A stretch of 40,950 nucleotides of DNA from CAYLMM01 sp964384825 (GTDB lineage: Bacteria; Krumholzibacteriota; Krumholzibacteriia; LZORAL124-64-63), in contig CAYLMM010000021.1 in NCBI GenBank assembly GCA_964384825.1, positions 1-40,950 of the forward strand. The letters run 5' to 3'. The notes below the pieces were generated by a model. That model did no database searches, had not been told where the DNA came from, and worked only from the letters and a program-made list of their open reading frames with translations. A program made the translations under genes and the position numbers. Of the stretch, positions 1 to 8,739 are shown piece after piece; the stretch's first letter is position 1, and the number at the start of each line of letters is the position of its first letter.

Positions 1-2
1 GC

Positions 3-1010
3 GGCAAGGGCAAGGTGCTCGGGCCGATCCTGGCCGAGTTCCAGCGCGAGCGCGAGCGGCTGGCCGAGGGGCTGCAGGAGATCCGCCAGAAGGCCCTGTC
101 GGCGCTGGGACGCAAGTGCTCGAGCGATCTGGAGCCGGCGCGGATCACCGTCCAGGGCGGCATCGGCACCGCGCAGGAGGACGGCATGCTCCGCGGGGAA
201 TACGGCGTGGACGGAACCGGCTGGGGCAGTCCGTTCCTGCTGGTGCCCGAGGCCGTGAATCTCGACGCCGAGCACCGGGCCAAGATCGCCGCCGCGGGCG
301 AGGATGACATCTCCCTGAGCGGGGCTTCGCCTTTGGGCGTGCCTTTCTGGCTGCTGCGGACCTCGTCCAGCGAGACCGCCCGCTGCGACCGGATCACCGA
401 CGGCAAGCCCGGCAGCCCCTGCCCGAAGGGTTTCCTGGTCTCGAACACCGAATTCTCCAAGGCGCCGATCTGCACCGCCAGCCGCGCCTACCAGAAGCGC
501 AAGCTGCGCGAGATCGAGGCCTCCGACCTCTCGGACGATGAGAAGTTCGACCAGGTCGAGGAAGTGCTGGCCCGGGCCTGCATCTGCCACGATCTGGCCG
601 GCAGCGCGACCAGGCCCTACGGCATCGATCCCGGGGCCGACACCGCGGTCTGCTGCGGCCCGAACGTCGCCTATTTCTCGCGCGACGCCGGGCTGGACGA
701 GATGCTCGACCACATCTACGGCCGCGCGAGCCTGCCGGTCGACGACAGCCGGCCCCACATGTTCCTCAAGGAACTGTCGCTGCACATCGACCGGCTGAAG
801 AAGGATATCGAGCGCCGCGGCCGCGGGCTGCATGCGCCCAGCCTGAAGTCGACCGCCGAGGTGAAGGAGAATCTCCGCAACGGCATCGAGCATTACCGGG
901 AGCGGGCCCGCAGGATCCTGGCCGACAAGCAGGCGGGCTTCCTGCAGAGGCTCGAGGCCATGAACGCCGAGCTCGAGCGCATCCTGCCGGAATCGGTGAT
1001 CACCGGCTGA
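3..1010 (+). CDS. Cysteine-rich conserved-looking protein of unknown function, 5' truncated
   Basis: The frame is open to the left edge (the codons before the GTG at 15 read G-K-G-K), so this is most likely the 3' part of a longer gene; at least 331 residues are visible. I do not recognise the family. Counting from the GTG at 15, the N-terminal part is a charged helix. A glycine-rich stretch GGIGT follows near residue 48, then GWGSPFLLVPE, then SGASPLGVPFW, which look like core segments of an alpha/beta fold. The second half carries clustered cysteines (SPCPKG, PICTAS, ACICHD, AVCCGPN) that could hold a metal or Fe-S centre. The last 80 residues are again helical and charged. GGIGT resembles FMN-binding loops of TIM-barrel oxidoreductases, but I would not assign a function on that. 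The next gene starts 40 bases downstream. Confidence 0.8.
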   Translation, partial: GKGKVLGPILAEFQRERERLAEGLQEIRQKALSALGRKCSSDLEPARITVQGGIGTAQEDGMLRGEYGVDGTGWGSPFLLVPEAVNLDAEHRAKIAAAGEDDISLSGASPLGVPFWLLRTSSSETARCDRITDGKPGSPCPKGFLVSNTEFSKAPICTASRAYQKRKLREIEASDLSDDEKFDQVEEVLARACICHDLAGSATRPYGIDPGADTAVCCGPNVAYFSRDAGLDEMLDHIYGRASLPVDDSRPHMFLKELSLHIDRLKKDIERRGRGLHAPSLKSTAEVKENLRNGIEHYRERARRILADKQAGFLQRLEAMNAELERILPESVITG

Positions 1011-1050
1011 CCGGATGCGTCGGATTCCGCGGGAGCCGCACGGAGGCGGA

Positions 1051-1557
1051 ATGACCGATTCCGGCGAAAACCGTCCCCAGGCCTGGTGCTGGGCGGGCTT
1101 TCTGGCGATGGTCCTGGTCATGTTCCTGAGCCTGGTCTTCGATCGCGGCGGCAACCGCGCGATCGAGTTGATGGGCGTGGGGGCCGTGCTGGTCGCCCCG
1201 CTGTTCTTCGTCCCTCCGTTCATCCTGCTGAAACGCCACGGCGGCCCGGATCCGGGCCGTCCCTTCCACGAGACCAACGTCCTGGTCGAACGCGGCGTCT
1301 ACCGCTTCGTGCGTCATCCCCAGTATCTGGGCTACATCCTGCTGATTCTGGGGTTCGCGGCCCGGTCGCAGCACCTCGCGACGGCGTTGCCGGCGATCAT
1401 CGCGGTGGCCGGCATGCACGGCCAGGCCGTGGCCGAGGACCGTTTCTGCCGCCGGAATTTCGGCGCGGAATTCGTTGAGTACGCCGCGCGGGTGCCCATG
1501 TACAACGTTCCGTTGGGGCTGTGGCGCCTGTACGCGCGGCGGGGCGCCGGGTCCTGA
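1051..1557 (+). CDS. Isoprenylcysteine carboxyl methyltransferase-like membrane protein
   Basis: A 168-residue integral membrane protein of the ICMT/PEMT (NnrU-like) methyltransferase group. About four hydrophobic segments are visible, including WAGFLAMVLVMFLSLVF and YLGYILLILGFAA. Between them lies the family signature: an ERGVYRFVRHPQYLGY stretch (RHPxY binds S-adenosylmethionine in this family) and, nearer the C-terminus, an E-D-x-F-x-x-x-F-G-x-x-F/Y-x-x-Y motif, here EDRFCRRNFGAEFVEYAARV. The ATG at 1051 is preferred over the in-frame ATG at 1015 because CGGAGGCGGA lies directly upstream of it. Members methylate diverse lipid or protein targets, so the substrate cannot be named. It may be co-transcribed with the preceding gene (40-base gap). 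Confidence 0.75.
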   Translation: MTDSGENRPQAWCWAGFLAMVLVMFLSLVFDRGGNRAIELMGVGAVLVAPLFFVPPFILLKRHGGPDPGRPFHETNVLVERGVYRFVRHPQYLGYILLILGFAARSQHLATALPAIIAVAGMHGQAVAEDRFCRRNFGAEFVEYAARVPMYNVPLGLWRLYARRGAGS

Positions 1558-1683
1558 ATTTTCCCTGGATCTCGCCGGGGGATCGTCGCCGGAATTTTCG
1601 ATTCGGGTTTCCACTATATCCCGGTTGTCGTATCGTGGGGCTGATTCGCCGAGCAGAATATCGAATATCCGAAAGGAGCCGCC

Positions 1684-2697
1684 ATGAACGGCAACCCCCA
1701 GGACGGGGGCCGGCCCGAGATGCCGGAGATCCGGATCCCCAACTTCCCCAACATCCCCAGGGCGATGATTCGCCGGGGCGCGGTGGTGCTGTTGGTGCTG
1801 ATCGCGGTGCTGAGCAGTTTCTACACCATCGAGCCCGAGGAGAACGGCCTCGTGCTGCGCTTCGGCCAGTACGTGCGCAGCACCGATCCGGGGCTGCACT
1901 TCAAGATCCCCTTCGGCGTCGAATCGGTGATGAAGGTGCCGGTCCAGCGCCAGCTGAAGGCCGAATTCGGCTTCCGCACCGTGCGCGCGGGCGTGCGCAG
2001 CCAGTATTCCGCCCGTTCGTACGCCGACGAAGCGAACATCCTTACCGGCGACCTGAACGCCGCGGTGGTGGAATGGGTGGTGCAGTACCGGATCGTCGAT
2101 CCCTTCCGGTTCCTGTTCCGGGTCCGCAACGTCGAGGAGACCTTCCGCGACATGAGCGAAGCGGTGATGCGCTCGATCGTCGGCGACCGCACCGTCAACG
2201 AGGTGCTGACCGTCGGCCGCGCCGAGATCGCGCACGAGGTCGAGCTCGGCCTGCAGGCCCTCTGCGACCAGTACGAGACGGGCATCAACGTCGACCAGGT
2301 CGTGCTGCAGGACGTCAATCCGCCCGATCCGGTCAAGCCCTCGTTCAACGAGGTGAACGAGGCCCAGCAGGAGAAGGCCACGATGATCAACGCGGCCCAG
2401 AGCGAGTACAACAAGGTCATCCCGAAGGCCCGCGGCCAGGCGCTGCAGACCATCCAGGAGGCCGAGGGCTACGCCCTGGAGCGCATCAACACGGCCCAGG
2501 GCGACAGCGCCCGCTTCACGGCCCTGTTCACGGCCTACAGCAAGGCGCCCGAGGTCACGCGCAAGCGTATCTACCTCGAGACCATGAACGAGATCCTGCC
2601 CAAGGTGGAGCGCAAGATCGTGGTCGACGGGGCGCTGGACGGAGTGCTGCCCCTGCTCGATCTCGCCGGCACCATGAAGGGAGGTGAGGGACGATGA
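1684..2697 (+). CDS. hflK: HflK, SPFH/band-7 subunit of the HflKC complex
   Basis: A 337-residue protein with a short proline-rich cytoplasmic N-terminus, one membrane segment at about residues 27-47 (GAVVLLVLIAVLSSFYTI), then the SPFH domain starting at EPEENGLVLRFGQY. The central part has NAAVVEWVVQYRI and EAVMRSIVGDRTVNEVLT, typical of HflK. A long helical region (NEVNEAQQEKATMINAAQ) follows, as in stomatin-like proteins. HflK pairs with HflC to form a large membrane cage that regulates the FtsH protease. The start follows AAAGGAGCCGCC. The stop overlaps the start of hflC by 4 bp (ATGA), so the two are translationally coupled. No confident promoter was found in 1558-1683, which contains no gene. 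Confidence 0.93.
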   Translation: MNGNPQDGGRPEMPEIRIPNFPNIPRAMIRRGAVVLLVLIAVLSSFYTIEPEENGLVLRFGQYVRSTDPGLHFKIPFGVESVMKVPVQRQLKAEFGFRTVRAGVRSQYSARSYADEANILTGDLNAAVVEWVVQYRIVDPFRFLFRVRNVEETFRDMSEAVMRSIVGDRTVNEVLTVGRAEIAHEVELGLQALCDQYETGINVDQVVLQDVNPPDPVKPSFNEVNEAQQEKATMINAAQSEYNKVIPKARGQALQTIQEAEGYALERINTAQGDSARFTALFTAYSKAPEVTRKRIYLETMNEILPKVERKIVVDGALDGVLPLLDLAGTMKGGEGR

Positions 2698-3632
2698 AGT
2701 ACCTATGGATAGCCCTCGCCGTGATCGTGTTGCTGGCCCTGACCGGCGCCTTCTTCGTCGTGCAGGAGACCGAGCAGTGCATCATCACCCAGTTCGGGCG
2801 TCCGGTCGGCGATCCGATCGTCACGCCGGGGCTGAAGGTGAAACTGCCCTTCGTGCAGAAGGTGCACCGGTTCGACAAGCGTTTCCTGGAGTGGGACGGC
2901 GATCCGAACCAGCTGCCGACCAAGGACAAGCGGTTCATCTGGGTCAACACCTACGCCCGGTGGCGGATTTCCGACCCGCTGCTGTTCTTCCAGCGCCTGC
3001 GCGACGAGCGCGGCGCGCATTCCCGTCTCGACGACATCCTCGAAGGCGAGACGCGCAACGCCATCGCCAAGTACAACGTGGTCGAGGTGGTGCGCAGCAC
3101 CAACCGCGAGCCCGTCCAGGCCGAGATGATGGTCGAGGACCGCGTCACCCTCGAGCCGATCGTCGAGGGTCGCGAGCTGATACGTCAGGAGGTCCTGGCC
3201 AAGGCCCAGGAGCGCACGACCGATCTCGGCATCGAGATCCTCGACGTGCAGTTCAAGCGGATCAACTACGTCGAGGAGGTGCAGCGCAAGGTCTACGAGC
3301 GGATGATCGCCGAGCGCATGCGCATCGCCGACCGTTTCCGCAGCGAGGGCGAGGGCCAAGCCATGCGCATCCGCGGCGAGAAGGACCGCGAGCTGCTGAA
3401 GATCCAGTCCGAAGCGTACAAGCGGGCCCAGGAGATCCAGGGTCTCGCCGATGCGCGGGCCACCGGGATCTACGCCGCGGCCTACGATCGTTCGGCCGCG
3501 TCGCGCAGCTTCTACGAGTTCCTGCGCACGATGGAATCGTATCCGGCGGCGCTGGACGAGAAGAGCACCCTGGTGCTGACCACCAAGGGCGACTTCTACA
3601 AGTACATCACCGACACCGATGGCGGCCGCTAG
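2694..3632 (+). CDS. hflC: HflC, SPFH/band-7 subunit of the HflKC complex
   Basis: A 312-residue protein with an N-terminal membrane anchor (residues about 4-24, LWIALAVIVLLALTGAFFVV) followed directly by the SPFH domain (QETEQCIITQFGRPVG). Family landmarks are a WVNTYARWRI strand, ILEGETRNAIAKYN, and the C-terminal helix with ERMIAERMRIADRFRSEGEG and RGEKDRE. The C-terminal portion ends in LTTKGDFYKYI, as in HflC proteins. It partners with HflK in the inner-membrane cage around FtsH. The start overlaps the hflK stop, and GGGAGGTGAGG just upstream is the ribosome binding site. A hairpin 25 bases after the stop probably ends the unit. Confidence 0.93.
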   Translation: MKYLWIALAVIVLLALTGAFFVVQETEQCIITQFGRPVGDPIVTPGLKVKLPFVQKVHRFDKRFLEWDGDPNQLPTKDKRFIWVNTYARWRISDPLLFFQRLRDERGAHSRLDDILEGETRNAIAKYNVVEVVRSTNREPVQAEMMVEDRVTLEPIVEGRELIRQEVLAKAQERTTDLGIEILDVQFKRINYVEEVQRKVYERMIAERMRIADRFRSEGEGQAMRIRGEKDRELLKIQSEAYKRAQEIQGLADARATGIYAAAYDRSAASRSFYEFLRTMESYPAALDEKSTLVLTTKGDFYKYITDTDGGR

Positions 3633-3656
3633 GGCCGTCGTTTCCGAATGATCGAG

Positions 3657-3680
3657 GGCGGGCGCGCGGGCGCCCGCCTT
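3657..3680 (+). terminator. Hairpin downstream of hflC
   Basis: Inverted repeat GGCGGGCG / CGCCCGCC (3657-3664 and 3671-3678) with a 6-base loop, 25 bases after the hflC stop. Only two Ts follow, so it is a weak intrinsic terminator at best. Its place between hflC and a new promoter supports a role in ending transcription. Confidence 0.45.
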
Positions 3681-3697
3681 CGTCGCTTCCGAGGCGA

Positions 3698-3727
3698 TTG
3701 CCATCCATTCATTCATTATGTTAAAAT
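3698..3727 (+). promoter_or_regulatory. Sigma-70-like promoter for the first repeat-domain secreted protein
   Basis: TTGCCA at 3698-3703 (5/6 to the -35 consensus) and TAAAAT at 3722-3727 (5/6 to the -10 consensus) are separated by 18 bases in a locally AT-rich patch (CATTCATTCATTATG). Transcription from here gives a leader of about 160 bases before the ATG at 3894. Position after the hflC hairpin fits a separate unit for the secreted-protein genes. Confidence 0.55.
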
Positions 3728-3893
3728 CGAAAACGGATTCTTACCTGCGGCGCCGCTTGCCGCCGGGCCGTATGAGGATCGGCTCGCCCGCACTCGTCCC
3801 TTCGTTCCCGATCTTCGGCTCCATCGCCGGCGCCGTCGTCATGCGCCGAAGGCCTTCCGGCATTCGGCGAAAGGGGAACGAAGGGGGCCCGCC

Positions 3894-5561
3894 ATGTCGT
3901 TGCGTTCATCCGCATCGGTCGTCCTGACCGCGCTCGTGCTGATCGTTTCACCCGCCTCGGCCCAGTACATGGGCGACATCACCTTCTCGGAACCGTCCGG
4001 ATCCCATCTGCCGATCGGCCATTCGGTCGATGTGGAATTCACCTACGGAGCGCCCGGTCCCAACGGGGTGCGGATCTGGGCCTACGGCCTGTACGATCGC
4101 GTGAAGGCCGAAGGGTGCACGTATTCGGGCAGCGCGGTCATCCCGGCCGGTAGCGGCACGCTGACCCGCACCTTCCAATTGGGGCAGGCGGGCGAGGTCG
4201 ATCACGTCCGGCTCTACATGATGGACGCCGTGACCGCGGACATGATGCTGATGATCGAAGTTCCGCTGTATCTGTACTACGGGTCGAACGCCGTCCACGA
4301 CATCACGATGAGCCGCGGTTCGCCGGCCCTGATCAAGCACGGGTCGCGCCTGGACATCGATTTCTCCTACGCGACCGATCTCGGGGCCGTGCGGATCTCG
4401 GCCCGGCCGCAGACCGGCGGGGCGCCGACGCCCGGATACGCGGCGTCGGCCACCGACTACTGCGCCGGTCCTGCGGGCGCGGGTTCGCAGTACTTCTTCT
4501 TCGACGATGACGCCGACGTCGACGCGGTGGATTTCCGGATCTACACCACGGGCATGAGCCTGCTGGACGAGTTCATCGTGCCGGTCGATCTGCACTGGCG
4601 CGAGCGGGGCGTCTGGAACGTGGCTTTCACTCCCGAATTGCCGGCCTGCGTGGCGCCCTCGACCCAGGTCCGCATAGATTTCGACTACGAATCGGCCGAG
4701 AACGTGTACGTCGTGCCCTACGCCTACGGCCCGACCGGCGTGCCGGTTCCGTTGGCGACCCAGCCGCACCAGCCGGGCGGGTTCCCCGCGGGGCTCGGCT
4801 CGGCCTGGACCGATTTCATGCCCTCTTCCGGCGGCGAATACGACATCGCCTCGATCGCCTTCCGGACCTTCGATCTGCCGGACGCCCTGGTCGACGTGCG
4901 CTACGACACGCCGGCGAAGCTGCGCTTCGACGACCATCCGATGAGCGATTTCGTGTTCACGCCCGGCCCCGTCGCGATCCTGGCGGTCGATCAGCATGTG
5001 GACGTGGCTTTCCGCTACTACACCGACTGGATGGGCGGCGTCCGGATCTACGCGCGGCCTTTCCGCGACGGCGCCATCTGTCCCGATTACTCGGGCCACG
5101 GCTCTTCGGTGCTGCCGGTGGGGTCGCACGGCGCGACCGGCTGGTTCACCCTGACCGAGCCCGGCCATGTCGACCAGGTCCGGTTCCAGATGGTGGACCC
5201 CGTGATCGGCAAGCCGATCTCGGAATGGTTCGTCGACGTGGATTTCCATTTCGGCGGCACGGCCATTCTGGTGGACGTGCCCGAAACCATGCCGGAGGCC
5301 ATGCTGGTTCTCGAGGCCAATCGCCCCAATCCCTTCAATCCGGCGACGACGATTCCCTTCACCCTGGCCGAAGACGGGCGGGTTCGTCTGCGGATCTTCG
5401 ACGCCCGCGGCCGGCTGGTCGCCCAGCCCATGGACGCCGAACTCGCAGCCGGGCGGCATGAGGTGCCGTTCACGGCGGTCGGCTTGCCGAGCGGGGCGTA
5501 TTTCTACCGTGTGGAGGTCGGAGATCGGCTGCAGACGCGCAAGATGATGCTGCTGAAGTGA
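3894..5561 (+). CDS. Secreted four-repeat protein with FlgD-like/sorting C-terminal domain (paralog 1)
   Basis: 555 residues with a clear Sec signal peptide (MSLRSSASVVLTALVLIVSPASAQ). The frame stays open upstream to 3648, but the ATG at 3894 is chosen because it places the signal peptide at the N-terminus. The mature part has four repeats of roughly 105 residues, starting near residues 28 (DITFSEPSG), 135 (HDITMSRGS), 242 (WNVAFTPEL) and about 346 (SDFVFTPGP). Each has an R-I-x-A-x-P strand and several have a VDxVRFxxxD strand, which suggests beta-sandwich modules. The last 80 residues form the C-terminal domain with NRPNPFNPATTIPFTL, RLRIFDARGRLV, GAYFYRVEVG and RKMMLLK, a tail used for secretion or surface anchoring in FCB-type bacteria. 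The repeat domain is not one I recognise. The next gene is a full-length paralog. Confidence 0.88.
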   Translation: MSLRSSASVVLTALVLIVSPASAQYMGDITFSEPSGSHLPIGHSVDVEFTYGAPGPNGVRIWAYGLYDRVKAEGCTYSGSAVIPAGSGTLTRTFQLGQAGEVDHVRLYMMDAVTADMMLMIEVPLYLYYGSNAVHDITMSRGSPALIKHGSRLDIDFSYATDLGAVRISARPQTGGAPTPGYAASATDYCAGPAGAGSQYFFFDDDADVDAVDFRIYTTGMSLLDEFIVPVDLHWRERGVWNVAFTPELPACVAPSTQVRIDFDYESAENVYVVPYAYGPTGVPVPLATQPHQPGGFPAGLGSAWTDFMPSSGGEYDIASIAFRTFDLPDALVDVRYDTPAKLRFDDHPMSDFVFTPGPVAILAVDQHVDVAFRYYTDWMGGVRIYARPFRDGAICPDYSGHGSSVLPVGSHGATGWFTLTEPGHVDQVRFQMVDPVIGKPISEWFVDVDFHFGGTAILVDVPETMPEAMLVLEANRPNPFNPATTIPFTLAEDGRVRLRIFDARGRLVAQPMDAELAAGRHEVPFTAVGLPSGAYFYRVEVGDRLQTRKMMLLK

Positions 5562-5570
5562 CCGGCCGGG

Positions 5571-5600
5571 TTGCAGTCGCTTCGCATTTTCTGCTATGTT
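5571..5600 (+). promoter_or_regulatory. Possible weak promoter before paralog 2
   Basis: TTGCAG (5571-5576), an 18-base spacer and TATGTT (5595-5600) lie just after the stop of paralog 1, about 160 bases before the next start. That is the same distance as the promoter of paralog 1, and both leaders carry TATGTT. The match to consensus is only moderate. The 5562-5763 interval has no gene. Confidence 0.3.
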
Positions 5601-5763
5601 GGAGGTCGGGATCGAAGGGTGCGGCGTCTGCCGTTTCAAGAGCCTCGGGGGTGGCTCGCTCATCGCCCTCGTCCGATCTCCCACCATGTCCCCTTGGCCC
5701 GGACCGGGTCGCCGCAGGAACACGGCGTGCCGTTCATGCCGGTTTATGTTCGAGGGGGGGACC

Positions 5764-7431
5764 ATGAAATCCAGAAACACAGCTATGCTCGCCGTGCTGG
5801 CCGCGATTCTGATCCTGCCGGTCGTCGCGTCCGGCCAGTATCTCGGGAACGTGCGGTTCTCCGAACCGTCGGGATCGCATCTGCCGCTCGATCACTGGGT
5901 CGAGGTCACGATCGACTACAAGGTCACCGCTCCGGGCGGGGCGAGGATCTGGGTCGGTCCGATGAGCGGAGGCTCCGGGACCCCGGGCGCCGGCGTGTCC
6001 GGCAGCGTGGTCGTCCCGCCGGGCAGCGGCACCGTCGTCCGCGGCTTCGATGTTTCCCAGCCCGGCGCCGTGGACCATGTGCGCGTCTACATGTACGACG
6101 CGACGACCGTCACCCTGGTGCAGGAGATCTTCCTGCCCCTGTACCTGTATTACGACGACCACGGCGTCTTCCACATCGAGATGAGCGCCTCGTCGCCGTC
6201 CTGGCTGAGACACGGCAGCAACATCGATATCGGCTTCGATTACGAGAGCAGCCACGCCGGGAATCTGCGGATCACCGCCCGTCCCTACACCGACGGATCC
6301 CTGACGCCGGGCTACGGCGCCAGCGGTTCGGTGAGCCTGCCGCCGTCGGGCAGCTATTCGCAGTGGTTCAATTTCACCGAAGACCGCGACGTGGACGCGA
6401 TCCGATTCCAGATCACCACCGATGATTGGAGCACGGTGATCCACGAGTTCCTCGTGCCGGTGGATCTGCATTGGCGGTCGCACGGGATCATCAATCCCTC
6501 GCTCAACCCGCCGCGGCCGCGCAGCATGCTCTACGGGGAGATGTTGATGTGCAGGTTCGAGTACGACACGCCGACCAATTACAACATCACCGTCGGACCG
6601 GCCTTCGATGGCGGCTTCTGCTATCCGTATTACTTCGAAGGCAGACCTGTCGGGGGATATCCGGCGGGGGCGGGGGTCGATTCGGTCTGGTGCCATCCCT
6701 TCGACGGGCCGCATGACGTGGACGAGGTCCGGATCATGATGCGGGAGGAGGACGGTCCCGACCTCTTCACCGGCCATCTGGGTTGCTGCTACCGCTACGA
6801 TTTCCACGCGATCCGCGACATCGAGTTCGTTCCCGGACCGGCCGCGGTGCTGGGATTGAACGAGAACGTGGAGATCAACTTCAGCTACGCGGCCGATTAT
6901 CCCGGCGGCGTGCTGATCTTCGCGCGGCCGCTCAACGACGGTCATCTCTGCACCAACTACGCCGCCCATTCCAGCCCCGTGTATCCCGCGGGGACGGGCG
7001 TGGGAACGGCCTGGTTCACCATGACCGCTCCCGATGAGGTGGACCAGGTCAGGTTCACGATGAAGGATCCGTCGACCCAGGAAATCGTCTTCCAGTGGTT
7101 CGAGGACGCCCGCTTCTTCTTCGGCGCTTCCGGAACCGTGACCGACGTTCCGGGCGATGCGCCGCCGCGGTTGCTGGTCCTGGAGCAGAACTATCCCAAC
7201 CCGTTCAATCCGTTGACGGTCATCCCCTTCACCCTGGCCGAAGAGGGCCTGGTGCGCCTGCGGATCCATGATATGATGGGCCGGCTGGTCGCCGTGCCGC
7301 TGGAAGGACGGCGCGAGGCGGGCAGGCACGAGGTGAGGTTCGGAGCGGAGGCGCTCAACAGCGGGGCCTACTTCTATTCCCTGGAATTCGGAGGAGAGAC
7401 GCAGACCCGCAAGATGATGATCCTGAAGTGA
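5764..7431 (+). CDS. Secreted four-repeat protein with FlgD-like/sorting C-terminal domain (paralog 2)
   Basis: 555 residues, exactly the length of the preceding gene and clearly its paralog from end to end. The mature N-terminus QYLGNVRFSEPSGSHLPLDH matches QYMGDITFSEPSGSHLPIGH of paralog 1. The signal peptide is MKSRNTAMLAVLAAILILPVVASG. Four repeats follow, starting near FSEPSG, FHIEMSASSP, IINPSLNPP and IEFVPGPAA, and then the C-terminal domain with NYPNPFNPLTVIPFTL, RLRIHDMMGRLV, GAYFYSLEFG and RKMMILK. Repeat 3 has gained cysteines (FCYPYYF, GCCYRYDF). The ATG at 5764 follows a run of seven Gs and begins the signal peptide. Function unknown; likely exported to or through the outer membrane. 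A transporter gene follows 13 bases downstream. Confidence 0.88.
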   Translation: MKSRNTAMLAVLAAILILPVVASGQYLGNVRFSEPSGSHLPLDHWVEVTIDYKVTAPGGARIWVGPMSGGSGTPGAGVSGSVVVPPGSGTVVRGFDVSQPGAVDHVRVYMYDATTVTLVQEIFLPLYLYYDDHGVFHIEMSASSPSWLRHGSNIDIGFDYESSHAGNLRITARPYTDGSLTPGYGASGSVSLPPSGSYSQWFNFTEDRDVDAIRFQITTDDWSTVIHEFLVPVDLHWRSHGIINPSLNPPRPRSMLYGEMLMCRFEYDTPTNYNITVGPAFDGGFCYPYYFEGRPVGGYPAGAGVDSVWCHPFDGPHDVDEVRIMMREEDGPDLFTGHLGCCYRYDFHAIRDIEFVPGPAAVLGLNENVEINFSYAADYPGGVLIFARPLNDGHLCTNYAAHSSPVYPAGTGVGTAWFTMTAPDEVDQVRFTMKDPSTQEIVFQWFEDARFFFGASGTVTDVPGDAPPRLLVLEQNYPNPFNPLTVIPFTLAEEGLVRLRIHDMMGRLVAVPLEGRREAGRHEVRFGAEALNSGAYFYSLEFGGETQTRKMMILK

Positions 7432-7444
7432 CCCGGAGGAGCCC

Positions 7445-8710
7445 GTGATCCGGATTCCCGACGCCGACACCCGCGGCGCCGCCGACGAGCAGCCAGACGG
7501 GAAGCGCAACTTCCTCGTGCTGCTCGTCGCCGCGTCCATGACCCGTTTCGGCGACGCGGTCGCCGATCCCAAGACCGTGCTCGCCTGGCTGATGTCCTTC
7601 GTCGGGGCGCCGGGGTTCCTGTTCGCCCTGCTGGTGCCGATCCGCGAGTCGGGATCGATGCTTCCGCAGATCTTCATCGGCGGCCATCTGCGCAAGCGGT
7701 CCCTGCGCCGCGGCGCCTGGATCATCAGCAACCTGCTGCAATGCGCGATGGTGGCGGGCATCGGCCTGGCGGCGGCGACCCTGGACGGCGCCGCGGCGGG
7801 CTGGGCGATCCTGGTCTGCGTGGCCGGCTTCAGCCTGGCCCGCAGCCTGGGTTCGGTGGCCGGCAAGGACGTCCTGGGCAAGGTCGTGCCCAAAGGGCGG
7901 CGCGGGCGGCTGAACGGTCTGGCCACCGGCTTGTCGGGACTGCTGGCGGTCGGCTTCGGCGTGTTCCTGTCCGCGGGCGGGATGCGCGACGATTCGCCGC
8001 TGTTCTACGGCGGTCTGCTGGCCGGCGGCGCAGTGCTGTGGCTGCTGGCCGCGGCCGTCCTGACGCGGCTGCGCGAGAGGCCGGGCGAAACGGCCCCCGG
8101 CGGCGCGGCTTGGCGCGATTCCCTGGCCCGACTCGACCTGCTGCGCACCGACCCGGTCTTCCGCCGCTTCCTGATCACCCGCACGCTGCTGCTTTGCTCG
8201 GCCCTGAGCGCGCCCTTCTACGTGCTGCTGGCGCGGGAAAGGACCACGGCGAACGCGTCGGTCCTCGGCGGCTTCATCCTGGCGTCGGGCCTGGCCAACG
8301 CCCTGAGCGCCCCGATCTGGGGCGTGATGGCCGACCGGTCGAGCCGCCGCGTGCTGATCCGCGCCGCCCTGCTGACCGGAGCCCTGGGCGTCGCCCTGTT
8401 CGCCGCGGTGGAATCGCTGCCAGGGGCGGCCGCGTCGGATTGGCTGTACCCCGCCGCCTTCTTCGTGCTCGGCGTGGCCCACGGCGGGGTCCGCGCCGGG
8501 CGCAAGACCTACGTCGTGGACCTGGCCGGCGGCGTCAAGCGCACCGACTACGTCTCGGTCGGCAATACGTTCATGGGAATGATGCTGCTGCTGGCGGGCG
8601 TGGTGACCGGCCTGCTGGCCTTCCTGCCCCCCCAATGGATCATCCTTCTGATGGCGTTCTCGGGTCTGGCCGCCTCCCTCGCCGCGACCACATTGCCCGA
8701 AGTGGAGTAG
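7445..8710 (+). CDS. MFS-type transporter
   Basis: A 421-residue polytopic protein with about ten to twelve hydrophobic helices. Family signs include NFLVLLVAASMTRFGDAVADPKTVLAWLM in the first helices, the basic loop GGHLRKRSLRRGAW between helices 2 and 3, and a second-half counterpart APIWGVMADRSSRRVLIRAALL. The half-and-half pseudo-symmetry with D-R-x-x-R-R loops is typical of the major facilitator superfamily. The start is GTG with CGGAGGAGCCC immediately upstream. The 13-base distance to the preceding secreted-protein gene suggests co-transcription. The substrate cannot be deduced. The gene ends 29 bases before a long inverted repeat. Confidence 0.82.
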   Translation: MIRIPDADTRGAADEQPDGKRNFLVLLVAASMTRFGDAVADPKTVLAWLMSFVGAPGFLFALLVPIRESGSMLPQIFIGGHLRKRSLRRGAWIISNLLQCAMVAGIGLAAATLDGAAAGWAILVCVAGFSLARSLGSVAGKDVLGKVVPKGRRGRLNGLATGLSGLLAVGFGVFLSAGGMRDDSPLFYGGLLAGGAVLWLLAAAVLTRLRERPGETAPGGAAWRDSLARLDLLRTDPVFRRFLITRTLLLCSALSAPFYVLLARERTTANASVLGGFILASGLANALSAPIWGVMADRSSRRVLIRAALLTGALGVALFAAVESLPGAAASDWLYPAAFFVLGVAHGGVRAGRKTYVVDLAGGVKRTDYVSVGNTFMGMMLLLAGVVTGLLAFLPPQWIILLMAFSGLAASLAATTLPEVE

Positions 8711-8739
8711 AAGGGCCTCGTTGTTGTTTCCGCGACGCC

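Noticed and set aside
3948..7926. Long minus-strand frames (610 and 730 codons) opposite the two secreted paralogs
   Set aside because: The plus-strand reading has signal peptides, internal repeats and a known C-terminal domain; the antisense text has none.
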